NCBI GenBank assembly: GCA_964346395.1
Contig: CAYFUT010000038.1
Location: 1-25,521, forward strand
Reading direction: 5' to 3'
From: CAYFUT01 sp964346395
GTDB taxonomy: Bacteria; Bacillota; Halanaerobiia; Halobacteroidales; Halobacteroidaceae
Length of the DNA: 25,521 bases
Under the pieces are notes generated by a model that made no database searches, had not been told where the DNA came from, and saw only the letters and a program-made list of their open reading frames with translations. Position numbers and translations under genes: made by a program. The number at the start of each line of letters is the position of its first letter. Position 1 is the stretch's first letter. Positions 14,142-22,296 of the stretch are shown piece by piece.

Positions 14142-15347
14142 TTATTTTACTTCCTGTTTGGTAGTAGCTTTAACTTTCACTACTTCCTCATCTTTGGTAT
14201 AAACTCTAGGTACCCGCGGGCCAACTCTAGTCACAATCTCATAATTGATGCTGCCGATCTTATCAGCTACCTCATAGGCACTTAATTCATCGGTGCCGAC
14301 CAGTAAAACTTCTGCTCCCGCTTCAACTTCCGGCATTTCTCTTAAATCAACCATTAACTGATCCATACAGATAACTCCTAGAATATCTGTCCGCTGTCCA
14401 TTAATGATTACTTCTCCTTTATGAGTTAAAAATCTTGGATAACCATCCCCCCAACCTAGCGGAACAACTCCAATTTTAGTTGGCTCGGAAGTAACAAATT
14501 CACCGCCGTAACTAATTCCGTAATCAGCCGGCAGTTCTTTAGTATAAGCTATCTCAGCCTTAAGCTGTAAGGCAGGATCAAATTCAATATCCAATTCTTC
14601 AGCCAGGCGGTTGGCTTTCTGTTTGATGCACGGCCATAACCCGTAATTAATAATCCCTGATCTCACCATATCAAAATTACTCTCCGGATATTCCAAAATT
14701 CCCGCACTATTAGCCAAATGTTTGATTGGGATTTCAATTCCCGCCGCTTCTATCTTATCCACTAGTTCTTTAAATTTAGCTATCTGCTGCTTGGTATACT
14801 CTTTAGCTTCCTTTCCATCAGCATAAGCCTTTGGTAAATGACTGCAGACCCCTTCAATATTAACATAGTCTAATTGATCAATCTGTTTTACTTTGGCTAC
14901 AGCTTCCTCAGGTAAAAAACCTAATCTCCCCATTCCAGTATCTAATTTAATATGAATATCTACTACTTGTTCAATACTCCGTCCGTACTCAGCAATAGCT
15001 TCCGCCATCTCTACTCTAGTAATAAACGGAGTTATATTATACTCTACAAATTCCGGAATCTGCGGTTCATACATCGGACTTAGGGTTAAAATAGGAGCTT
15101 CAATGCCTCCCTTTCTTAACTCTTTAGCTTCCTCTAAAATAGCTACGCCCAGTCTATCCACTCCATTTTCCAGCATTGTCTGCGAGACTTCTACTGCTCC
15201 GTGTCCGTAGCCGTCTCCTTTAACTACCGCCAATAGTTCTGCTTCCGGATCTTTCAGTTCCTTAATTTTTTGCATATTTTTCACAATAGCATCTAAATCT
15301 ATCTCTGCCCAGACCGGTCTCAACTGATCCCACTTTTTTTCTTTCAT
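14142..15347 (-). CDS. alr: Alanine racemase family protein
   Basis: This PLP fold-type III racemase most likely makes D-alanine for peptidoglycan. The PLP lysine is K43 in AVVKGDGYGHGAVEV; KLDTGMGRLGF holds R139, and Y280 in YGISYGGEF is the expected second catalytic base. LGWGDGYPRFL and GVICMDQLMVDL are typical C-terminal segments. The 401-aa length is slightly above the usual 370-390. The segment MVRSGIINYGLWP differs mildly from the common VRPGIALYG form. Because it sits among amino-acid fermentation genes, a broader substrate such as lysine is possible but unproven. It follows the radical SAM gene by 36 bp with a GGGGGAT ribosome-binding site. Confidence 0.9.
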   Translation of the reverse strand: MKEKKWDQLRPVWAEIDLDAIVKNMQKIKELKDPEAELLAVVKGDGYGHGAVEVSQTMLENGVDRLGVAILEEAKELRKGGIEAPILTLSPMYEPQIPEFVEYNITPFITRVEMAEAIAEYGRSIEQVVDIHIKLDTGMGRLGFLPEEAVAKVKQIDQLDYVNIEGVCSHLPKAYADGKEAKEYTKQQIAKFKELVDKIEAAGIEIPIKHLANSAGILEYPESNFDMVRSGIINYGLWPCIKQKANRLAEELDIEFDPALQLKAEIAYTKELPADYGISYGGEFVTSEPTKIGVVPLGWGDGYPRFLTHKGEVIINGQRTDILGVICMDQLMVDLREMPEVEAGAEVLLVGTDELSAYEVADKIGSINYEIVTRVGPRVPRVYTKDEEVVKVKATTKQEVK

Positions 15348-15383
15348 TTTTAATCCCCCCTACAGGTTTTAGCTAAACTTACC

Positions 15384-16331
15384 TTAACTTGATTTTACCA
15401 GTTTAGGCTCTATATTGCATTCATATATAATCCGCTCTCTATCTTTTTTAGTTTCTAATAAGTCTAACTTTAACAAAATCGTAATGTATTTACTTATTTC
15501 AGTAACTCCACAGTCTAATTCCCAGGCCAACTGCTGCTTAGTCATTGCTTTATCAACCAATAAATCCATAATTCTATCTTTTATCTCTGCTTCAAATTCA
15601 TCAAAAGCAGCAGTATCAACTCCAATTACCTCTGCCTTATCCCCCAGATAAATAGCTAACGTCTTTAGCTTCGGCCGAGAAACAGGAAGCACCCAGCTTT
15701 TTACTCCCGGCCGGTCTAAGGTATTTAACTGAACTTGGTCCGGGTCAAGGCGAACAATTGTTTCCCTGAACAATTCAATCTCTCTTCCCGTATCATTCAC
15801 CTTCGGAATCATGAACATTTCCAGCCAGAGCTGTCCCGAATAATTTTTTCTTAACTCCGCTAGCCCAGAAATAACTTCTTCACTGGTTAATTCGGGGGCA
15901 GGATTATTTATTTTTTGAAACACAGCTTCCGACACAGCATCTAGAGAAGGAACTATAACATCAACTTCTGTTACTTCTTCTATGACTTGGGGATTAGTAA
16001 ATAAAGTGGCATTAGTTAATAAAGCTACTTTATACTGCGAATAATTAGTCTTAATAAACTCGATTATTTCCTCAATCTTACTGTGTAAAGTCGGCTCCCC
16101 AGAACCGGAAAAAGTAATGAAATCTAAATCCGGGGCCGAGCTTAAATATTGATCTAATTCAGCAATTACTTCCTCAGTCGGTACATATTCTTTTCGTTTA
16201 CGAGTACAGTTAGTAGTTGAACCGCATTCACAATAGACACAATCTAAAGTGCATGTCTTATACGGCAGCAAATCAATTCCCAAAGACCTCCCTAACCGCC
16301 GGGAAGGAATTGGCCCAAATAAATAATCCAT
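15384..16331 (-). CDS. Radical SAM protein, COG0731 type, with C-terminal winged helix
   Basis: The N-terminus FGPIPSRRLGRSLGIDLLP is the hallmark of COG0731 radical SAM proteins. The cluster motif CTLDCVYC gives C27, C31 and C34, with further Cys at 36 and 42; FSGSGEPTLH near 95 is the SAM-binding GGEP-like motif. Residues from about 250 onward read like a winged helix-turn-helix (MTKQQLAWELDCGVTEISKYI). Database members are often labelled wyosine-synthesis related, but bacteria do not make wyosine and the true role is unknown. It lies between kamA and alr on the same strand, so it is probably co-transcribed with one or both. Confidence 0.88.
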   Translation of the reverse strand: MDYLFGPIPSRRLGRSLGIDLLPYKTCTLDCVYCECGSTTNCTRKRKEYVPTEEVIAELDQYLSSAPDLDFITFSGSGEPTLHSKIEEIIEFIKTNYSQYKVALLTNATLFTNPQVIEEVTEVDVIVPSLDAVSEAVFQKINNPAPELTSEEVISGLAELRKNYSGQLWLEMFMIPKVNDTGREIELFRETIVRLDPDQVQLNTLDRPGVKSWVLPVSRPKLKTLAIYLGDKAEVIGVDTAAFDEFEAEIKDRIMDLLVDKAMTKQQLAWELDCGVTEISKYITILLKLDLLETKKDRERIIYECNIEPKLVKSS

Positions 16332-16440
16332 TGGTGCTCCCCCTTTATTAACTTATTTCTGGATCTCAATACTTAATCATAAGCAGAATTTCTTCAATTG
16401 ATCTACTTTTTCTAAGTCTATTGCAGTAAGGCTGAGGCTG

Positions 16441-16499
16441 AGGTGGAGATTGAGTAAACATTAGAAGCATTGTTTCTAAAAATTACTCAATCTCCACCT
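16441..16499. repeat. 17-bp inverted repeat hairpin downstream of kamA
   Basis: AGGTGGAGATTGAGTAA and its exact complement flank a 25-nt centre that itself pairs (TTAGAA/TTCTAA), giving one long hairpin. The left flank continues as GAGGCT hexamers. The rest of the 242-bp gap before the radical SAM gene shows only that gene's ribosome-binding site. Without a T-run it is not a clear terminator. Confidence 0.75.
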
Positions 16500-16573
16500 T
16501 AAACTTGTGGTTTCCAACCATACAGGGCAACTTAATATATATTTTCACAATTAATTTCTTTTCATAGGAATAT

Positions 16574-17803
16574 CTAATTGAGTTTAAGGCTGATTTGCTG
16601 GTTTGTATCTGATAGTAATTTATGCACCCCAATTAGCTCCTCACCATCTACATCGTCACAAACTTTACAGTTAGGGGGACATTCACTTTCTTTAACTTCC
16701 GGCTCAGTATAAGTAGTAATTACTCCCTCATAATTTCTCAGGACTGTCTTTTTACTGGACGAAGAAACAACATAATTAGGGCCCACTGGTATCTTTCCTC
16801 CGCCGCCGGGAGCATCTACTACATACTGCGGCCGGGCAAAACCAGAGGTGTGGCCGACTAAAGCTTCCATAATTTCAATTCCCGTAGAAATAGAAGTGCG
16901 GAAATGTTCAATCCCGCGGGACAAATCACACTGATATAAGTAATAAGGGCGAACTCTATTCTTGACTAGTTCCTGCACTAACTCTTTAATAATAAACGGA
17001 CAATTATTTACATCCCGCAGCAATACCGTTTGATTCCCCAACGGAATTCCTGCATCAGCTAGTTTAGCTAACGCTTCTTTTGCCCGATCAGTTAGCTCAC
17101 GTTTATGGTTGAAATGAGTATTTAACCAGATAGGAGCATGTTTACTTAACATATTAGCCAATTCATCAGTTATCCTCTGCGGCAGCACAACCGGCGTTCG
17201 ACTACCGATTCTAATAATTTCTACATGCGGAATTTCTTCAAGCTCAATAATGATCTCTTCCAGCATGTCTGTATCCAGCAATAAAGGATCACCACCGGAA
17301 ATTAAGACATCCCGTACTTCCGGAGTATTTCTGATATATTCAATACCTTCTTTTACTTGCTCTAAATCAACTATACTATTGCTGTCGCCTACTTTCCGCT
17401 TTCTAGTACAGTGGCGGCAGAACATAGAACATTTATTGGTCACCAATAATAAAACCCGATCCGGATACCTATGTGTCACTCCCGGTACCGGTGAATCAGC
17501 ATCCTCATGCAGCGGATCTTCCATATCTACTCGCGACTTTTGTAATTCCGCCTGTCTAGGAATAGCCTGCATTCTAATCGGGCACATTTCATCTTCAAAA
17601 TCAATTAACGAAGCGTAATAAGGAGTAATCGCCATCGGAAAAATATCAGCTGCCTCTTTAATGTCTGCTGCTTCCTCTTCCGGAATATCAAACTTATCTG
17701 TTAACTGCTGGGCATTAACAATACTATTGTTTAACTGCCATTCCCAGTCTTCCCATTCTTCTTTAGTACAACCCCAAATTTCTTTAATTTCTGCAAAATC
17801 CAT
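16574..17803 (-). CDS. kamA: L-lysine 2,3-aminomutase
   Basis: This radical SAM/PLP enzyme converts L-lysine to L-beta-lysine, the first step of lysine fermentation. The key positions carry the same numbers as in the characterised Clostridium subterminale enzyme: cluster cysteines C125, C129 and C132, PLP lysine K337 in DAPGGGGK, and lysine-binding D293 (YQCDLS) and D330 (VVDAP). Glutamate 2,3-aminomutase has Lys and Asn in place of those two Asp, so lysine is the expected substrate. C268 and a C-terminal cysteine group (C375, C379, C382) fit the zinc site. It follows crt by 19 bp behind GGAGGAG. Beta-lysine can also feed the osmolyte N-epsilon-acetyl-beta-lysine in halophiles, but no ablB acetyltransferase is adjacent. 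Confidence 0.95.
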   Translation of the reverse strand: MDFAEIKEIWGCTKEEWEDWEWQLNNSIVNAQQLTDKFDIPEEEAADIKEAADIFPMAITPYYASLIDFEDEMCPIRMQAIPRQAELQKSRVDMEDPLHEDADSPVPGVTHRYPDRVLLLVTNKCSMFCRHCTRKRKVGDSNSIVDLEQVKEGIEYIRNTPEVRDVLISGGDPLLLDTDMLEEIIIELEEIPHVEIIRIGSRTPVVLPQRITDELANMLSKHAPIWLNTHFNHKRELTDRAKEALAKLADAGIPLGNQTVLLRDVNNCPFIIKELVQELVKNRVRPYYLYQCDLSRGIEHFRTSISTGIEIMEALVGHTSGFARPQYVVDAPGGGGKIPVGPNYVVSSSSKKTVLRNYEGVITTYTEPEVKESECPPNCKVCDDVDGEELIGVHKLLSDTNQQISLKLN

Positions 17804-17822
17804 AGTTTATCTCCTCCCTGGA

Positions 17823-18602
17823 CTATTTATCTACAAAATCAGCTTGCTCATCGTTTAAAAAAGCTTCCATTCCTATTTTTTGATCTTGAGTGCTAAAACA
17901 GAGACTAAATAAATTAGCCTCCAGTTTGCTACCTTCGGCTATTTCCTTCTCTAATCCCTCATTAACTGCTTCTTTAGCCAAGTTAAGCATTACTGCTGAT
18001 TTACTTGCTATCTGAGATGCTAGTTTTTCTACCTCAGCCATTAATTTATCTTTTTCAGTAATTTTATTTATTAGTCCAATCTCCAAAGCAGCTTCCGCCT
18101 TAATATGCTGTCCGGTAAAAATTAATTCCTTTGCTTTTGCTTCACCCACAGCTTTCGCTAGCCGCTGGGTACCACCGAAACCAGGAATAATCCCTAAATT
18201 TATCTCCGGCTGCCCAAATTTAGCCCGTTCCGAAGCAACTCGCAAATCACAGGCTAAAGCTAATTCACAGCCGGCACCCAGAGCAAAACCATTAACTGCT
18301 GCAATTACTGGTTTTGAACTTTCTTCAATAGCAGCAAAAGTTTTATGGCCTAACTTAGAAAATTCTTTGGCCGCCAAACTATCCATCTCCTTCATGGCAG
18401 CAATATCCGCTCCGGCTACAAAAGCTTTTCCAGCTCCGGTAATTACAATTACTTTAACTTCACTATCCTGCTCTAAGTTAGTAATGGCCTGCTTTAACTC
18501 CCGTAACACTTCTTGATTGAGAAAATTTAAAGCCTGGGGACGGTCAATCTTAACTACTGCCCAGTCTTCCTTATACTTTAGGTCTAAATTGGAAAACTCC
18601 AT
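17823..18602 (-). CDS. crt: Enoyl-CoA hydratase / crotonase
   Basis: The enzyme interconverts 3-hydroxybutyryl-CoA and crotonyl-CoA. The catalytic glutamates are E113 (GAGCELALACD) and E133 (QPEINLGIIPGFGGTQRL), and AFVAGADIAAM (about 60-70) forms the oxyanion region. I start at the ATG at 18602, which has a GGGGGG ribosome-binding site 5 nt upstream; the upstream ATG at 18629 would overlap it. The resulting 259 aa is standard for clostridial crotonase. It lies between hbd and kamA, in the order thl-hbd-crt. Confidence 0.94.
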   Translation of the reverse strand: MEFSNLDLKYKEDWAVVKIDRPQALNFLNQEVLRELKQAITNLEQDSEVKVIVITGAGKAFVAGADIAAMKEMDSLAAKEFSKLGHKTFAAIEESSKPVIAAVNGFALGAGCELALACDLRVASERAKFGQPEINLGIIPGFGGTQRLAKAVGEAKAKELIFTGQHIKAEAALEIGLINKITEKDKLMAEVEKLASQIASKSAVMLNLAKEAVNEGLEKEIAEGSKLEANLFSLCFSTQDQKIGMEAFLNDEQADFVDK

Positions 18603-18654
18603 TTTATCCCCCCCTAGTCTTAAAAGCAATTGTCAAATGAATAGTAAATCAAGT

Positions 18655-18699
18655 TTAAGTTTGAGCAAACCCCTGGTTCTCTGGTCTGCTCAAACTTAA
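18655..18699. repeat. 13-bp inverted repeat hairpin between hbd and crt
   Basis: TTAAGTTTGAGCA (18655-18667) is exactly complementary to 18687-18699. To its right the minus strand reads GAGATTGAGGCTGAGG, a degenerate hexamer run like that at 16430-16456, so both hairpins probably derive from the same class of repeat. No T-run follows. Confidence 0.7.
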
Positions 18700-18714
18700 C
18701 CTCAGCCTCAATCT

Positions 18715-19557
18715 CTAGTAACTATAGAAACCTTGTCCCGTCTTTTTGCCTAGTTGGCCTGCTCTTACTTTCTTTTTCAACAGCGGGCAGGGGCGGTATT
18801 TAGGCTCGCCTAGCTCTTCCTGTAAAGTTTCCATAATTGCTAAACAAACATCTAAACCAATCAAATCAGCTAAAGCCAGCGGACCTAACGGATGATTAGC
18901 TCCTAACTTCATTGCCGTATCTATATCTTTTTTCTCAGCTACTCCCTCGTGGAGTAGATAAGCCGCTTCATTTAACATTGGAATCAGCAATCTATTAACT
19001 ACAAAACCCGGGGCTTCTTCTACCTCTACTGGCTTTTTACCGATCTCCTCTATAAAGGATTCTACCTGAGCAAAAGTTTCCTCAGCAGTAGTCAAACTGC
19101 GGATTAACTCTACTAGTTTCATGACCGGCACCGGATTAAAGAAATGAATCCCTATCACTTGCTCCGGCCTTTCCGTTGCTGTAGCCAATTCCGTGACACT
19201 CAAAGCAGAAGTATTAGTTGCCAGAATAGTCTCTTCCTTACATACCTCATCTAACTTACTAAATACATCCTGTTTGATTTCCATGTCTTCTATAATAGCT
19301 TCAATAACTAAATCAACATCTGCTACCGCTTCTAGCTCTGTAGTAGTAGTTAGCCGGGCCAAAGTTTCCTCTTTTTCCGCTTCCGTTAATCTATCTTTAT
19401 CTACGCTGCGGGTTAAGTTCTTATTAATTACTTCCCATCCACTACTTACTGTCTCTTCATCTATATCCCGCAAAATAACTTCGTATCCGCTCTGAGCAAT
19501 TACCTGGGCTATGCCACTACCCATAGTGCCTGCTCCTAAAACAGCTATTTGTTGCAT
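18715..19557 (-). CDS. hbd: 3-hydroxybutyryl-CoA dehydrogenase
   Basis: The enzyme reduces acetoacetyl-CoA to 3-hydroxybutyryl-CoA with NAD(P)H. The dinucleotide fold is GAGTMGSG at residues 8-15; catalytic His is H138 in GIHFFNPVPVMKLVE, preceded by NTSALSVTEL (115-124). PGFVVNRLLIPMLNEA and the C-terminal GKKTGQGFYSY complete the family pattern. At 280 aa it matches clostridial Hbd. A GGGGGGAG ribosome-binding site precedes the ATG. It lies after thl and before crt, linking acetyl-CoA to crotonyl-CoA in butyrate formation. Confidence 0.96.
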   Translation of the reverse strand: MQQIAVLGAGTMGSGIAQVIAQSGYEVILRDIDEETVSSGWEVINKNLTRSVDKDRLTEAEKEETLARLTTTTELEAVADVDLVIEAIIEDMEIKQDVFSKLDEVCKEETILATNTSALSVTELATATERPEQVIGIHFFNPVPVMKLVELIRSLTTAEETFAQVESFIEEIGKKPVEVEEAPGFVVNRLLIPMLNEAAYLLHEGVAEKKDIDTAMKLGANHPLGPLALADLIGLDVCLAIMETLQEELGEPKYRPCPLLKKKVRAGQLGKKTGQGFYSY

Positions 19558-19579
19558 ATTCTCCCCCCTATTTTATGAT

Positions 19580-19730
19580 TTGAGCTGTGAGCTATGAGAT
19601 GTGAGCAAATATTTTTTCTTCAAGAAAGTTTCTGTAAAACTCGCAGAATGAGCTATAAGCCAAAACAAAAGTATAAACTTTTAGTTAGATTAAAATTTTG
19701 ATTCAGCTCATAACTCACAACTCATAGTTA
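19580..19730. repeat. Inverted pair of 7-bp repeat arrays between thl and hbd
   Basis: The left array (about 19582-19606) reads GAGCTGT, GAGCTAT, GAGATGT, GAGC on the plus strand. The right array (about 19704-19728) reads the related CTATGAG, TTGTGAG, TTATGAG on the minus strand. The two can pair imperfectly over about 20 bp, enclosing about 100 nt of AT-rich sequence. They fill the gap between the thl stop and the hbd ribosome-binding site. Confidence 0.65.
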
Positions 19731-19731
19731 A

Positions 19732-20910
19732 CTATCTTTTTACTACTGTAGCAGCTCCTTGTCCGCCGCCGATACATAAAGTAGCTAACCCGTGTTTAGA
19801 ATCCTGCTTCTCCATTTCATAAAGTAGAGTAATTAAAATTCTAGCTCCACTGGCTCCAATCGGATGACCGAGAGCAATAGCTCCCCCATTGACATTCACT
19901 TTTTCTTGGTCAAGCTCTAACTCTTTCATGACTGCTAAAGATTGAGAAGCAAACGCTTCGTTAGCTTCAATAAGCTCCATATCATCTACTGTTAAATCTG
20001 TCTGAGCTAAAGCTTTTCTAGTCGCCGGAATAGGACCAGTGCCCATAATTTTAGGGTCTACACCTGCGGAAGCATAAGCTTGAATAGTAGCCAGTGGTTC
20101 AACTCCTAGAACTTCTGCTTTTTCTTTCGTCATGACTACTAAAGCAGCTGCTCCATCATTAATTCCCGAAGCATTACCCGGGGTTACTGTTCCCTCCTTC
20201 TTAAAGGCCGGACTCAAGTTAGCTAATCCTTCAGCAGTAACTCCTGCGCGGGGATATTCATCTTTATTAACCTGCTCTGGATCTCCTTTTCGCTGTGGTA
20301 CTGCAACCGGTACTATCTCATCCTGAAACTTATCTTCATTTTGAGCTTTTTCAGCCTTCTGCTGACTTGCTGCCGCAAATTTATCCTGCTCTTCTCGGCT
20401 AATATCCCACTGTTGGGCTACATTTTCAGCAGTAAGCCCCATATGATAGTCATTAAAAGCACACCATAAGCCGTCATTAATCATTACATCTACTAATTCG
20501 CCATTACCCATTGTCTCTCCCCAGCGGGCATTATTATGAACATAAGGCGCTTGACTCATGTTTTCCATGCCGCCGACAACAAATACATCACCATCGCCAG
20601 CTTTAATTGCCTGCGCAGCTAAATTGACTGCTTTCAAACCGGAACCGCAGACTTTATTAATTGTAACGGCTGGAACTTCTTGCGGAATACCAGCATTAAT
20701 GGACGCCTGGCGGGCGGGGTTCTGTCCTAAGCCGGCCTGCAGTACATTCCCCATAATCACTTCGTCTACATCGTCCTTTTCAATTCCCGCTTCTTCTACC
20801 GCAGCTTCAATTGCTGTACTTCCTAAATCAATTGCCGAAACTTTTTTAAATACCCCACCAAAACTGCCCATTGGCGTTCGTTTAGCACTTGCAATCACAA
20901 TCTCTGTCAT
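19732..20910 (-). CDS. thl: Acetyl-CoA acetyltransferase (thiolase)
   Basis: Thiolase interconverts two acetyl-CoA and acetoacetyl-CoA + CoA. The acyl-accepting cysteine is C88 in NKVCGSGLKAV; the His in GGAIALGHPIGASGARI and the Cys in LCIGGGQGAA are the other catalytic residues. NEAFASQSLAV near residue 317 is also conserved. The 392-aa length is standard for the biosynthetic/degradative short-chain type. In lysine fermentation it would cleave the acetoacetyl-CoA produced by the CoA-transferase. It follows atoA by 49 bp, with AAGGGGG before the ATG. Confidence 0.96.
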   Translation of the reverse strand: MTEIVIASAKRTPMGSFGGVFKKVSAIDLGSTAIEAAVEEAGIEKDDVDEVIMGNVLQAGLGQNPARQASINAGIPQEVPAVTINKVCGSGLKAVNLAAQAIKAGDGDVFVVGGMENMSQAPYVHNNARWGETMGNGELVDVMINDGLWCAFNDYHMGLTAENVAQQWDISREEQDKFAAASQQKAEKAQNEDKFQDEIVPVAVPQRKGDPEQVNKDEYPRAGVTAEGLANLSPAFKKEGTVTPGNASGINDGAAALVVMTKEKAEVLGVEPLATIQAYASAGVDPKIMGTGPIPATRKALAQTDLTVDDMELIEANEAFASQSLAVMKELELDQEKVNVNGGAIALGHPIGASGARILITLLYEMEKQDSKHGLATLCIGGGQGAATVVKR

Positions 20911-20959
20911 TTTATATCCCCCTTAAAGATATATTAGTTATTTTTCAACCCCTAGCTTA

Positions 20960-21625
20960 TTACTCAACCTTCATATCAATTAGCTTATCAGCAATAGTCA
21001 ATTCAGCTTCAGTTGCTGCCTCTACCTCTTCCACACTATAATCAGGATTGATTTCTTTTAGGACCAACTCATCCTCTGCAACCTCAATAACTGCCATTTC
21101 CGTAACAATTAAATCTACTTCTTTTTTAGCAGTTAACGGTAGTGAACATTCCTGCAGAATCTTAGGTTTCTCCCCTTTGATAGTATGCATAGTCGCAATG
21201 ATCACCTGTTGAGCGCCAACTACTAAATCCATAGCACCGCCCATGCCGGGGACTAACTTGCCCGGAATCATCCAGTTAGCTAAATTACCTGTTTCATCCA
21301 CCTGAAGAGCACCTAACACAGTAACATCCACATGACCGCCGCGGATAATACCAAAGGAGTCAGCACTATCAAAAAAGGCACCGCCTTCCTTAATAGTTAC
21401 CGGCTCCCCGCCAGCATTAACTAAATCTTTATCCTCTTTTCCTTCTTTGGGAGCCGGTCCTAAGCCTAAAAATCCATTTTCCGACTGGAGAGTAATATCT
21501 ACATCTTCCGGTACATAATCTCCTACCATTGTCGGCATCCCGATACCTAAATTAACTACATCTCCATCTTCTAATTCCTGAGCAATTCGTTTAGTAATAA
21601 ACTCTCTTTTCTTCTGCTTATCCAT
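20960..21625 (-). CDS. atoA: Butyrate-acetoacetate CoA-transferase beta subunit
   Basis: This is the catalytic subunit of a family I CoA-transferase. The CoA-carrying glutamate is E49 in LQSENGFLGLGP, after NLGIGMPTMVGDYV (25-38), and GGAFFDSADSFGIIRGGHVDV is typical. In this cluster it should transfer CoA from butyryl-CoA to acetoacetate, as in characterised lysine fermenters. Its ATG overlaps the atoD stop by one base (TAATG), implying translational coupling. Sequence alone cannot exclude acetyl-CoA as another CoA donor or acceptor. Confidence 0.94.
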   Translation of the reverse strand: MDKQKKREFITKRIAQELEDGDVVNLGIGMPTMVGDYVPEDVDITLQSENGFLGLGPAPKEGKEDKDLVNAGGEPVTIKEGGAFFDSADSFGIIRGGHVDVTVLGALQVDETGNLANWMIPGKLVPGMGGAMDLVVGAQQVIIATMHTIKGEKPKILQECSLPLTAKKEVDLIVTEMAVIEVAEDELVLKEINPDYSVEEVEAATEAELTIADKLIDMKVE

Positions 21626-22278
21626 TATTTCCCACCTCCAACAATTAAATCTACAAAAGCAGCCGGAGTCATTACTTCATTAGGGTTTAGCTCCCCAACT
21701 TCCACTATTTCTTCGGCTTCTACTATTACTTCCTCAGCCGCCATAGCAATTAAGGGATTGAAGTTTCTCGCACTTTTACGGTAAATAAGATTTCCTTTTT
21801 TATCTGCCTTCCAAGCCTTAACTAAACCGAATTCTGCCTCCAGCGGAAGTTCTAAAAGATATTCTTCCCCATCAATTTCTATTTTTTCTTTTCCTTCTTC
21901 AACTACCGTTCCAACGCCGGTAGGAGTTAAAAAACCGCCTAAACCAGTTCCCGCAGCTCTAATCCTCTCTGCTAACGTTCCCTGGGGAATTAAATCCACA
22001 TCCAGCTCTCCATCATTCATCTGATCTCCTGCTTTCGGATTTAAGCCGATATGACTAGCAATTAATTTTTCAGCCTGGTGATTACAGACTAATCTTCCGA
22101 TACCATCATTAGGATAACCAGCATCATTAGCAATGATTGTTAGCTCTTTAACTTCCCGCTCTTCCAGTCCTTTTACTATTCCTCTGGGCGTTCCGCAGGA
22201 CATAAAGCCGCCAATCATTACGCTCGCACCATCATCAATTTTATCTAATGCTGCTTCCAGTTCTACTACCTTACCCAT
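21625..22278 (-). CDS. atoD: Butyrate-acetoacetate CoA-transferase alpha subunit
   Basis: The alpha subunit forms part of the CoA-binding site of the AtoDA transferase. It has the N-terminal glycine-rich signature SVMIGGFMSCGTPRGIV (19-35), NDAGYPNDGIGRL near 51 and GTLAERIRAAGTGLGGFLTP near 99-118, all typical. The 217-aa length is normal. It starts 18 bp after the kce stop region behind a GGGGGG ribosome-binding site and overlaps atoA by one base. The neighbours kce and kal point to the lysine-pathway version of the enzyme. Confidence 0.94.
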   Translation of the reverse strand: MGKVVELEAALDKIDDGASVMIGGFMSCGTPRGIVKGLEEREVKELTIIANDAGYPNDGIGRLVCNHQAEKLIASHIGLNPKAGDQMNDGELDVDLIPQGTLAERIRAAGTGLGGFLTPTGVGTVVEEGKEKIEIDGEEYLLELPLEAEFGLVKAWKADKKGNLIYRKSARNFNPLIAMAAEEVIVEAEEIVEVGELNPNEVMTPAAFVDLIVGGGK

Positions 22279-22296
22279 TTTACAACCCCCCTGATA

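Noticed and set aside
16441..16499. Hairpin after kamA as an intrinsic terminator
   Set aside because: The stem is long, but no T-run follows on the minus strand; its repeat-derived flank suggests another origin.
16574..17803. Glutamate 2,3-aminomutase or EF-P lysine aminomutase (EpmB)
   Set aside because: Both substrate-binding Asp (293, 330) are kept, and the length and C-terminal Cys group match lysine 2,3-aminomutase.
18603..18629. Upstream ATG giving crt 9 extra residues
   Set aside because: The GGGGGG ribosome-binding site lies inside that extension, and the ATG at 18602 gives the normal crotonase N-terminus.
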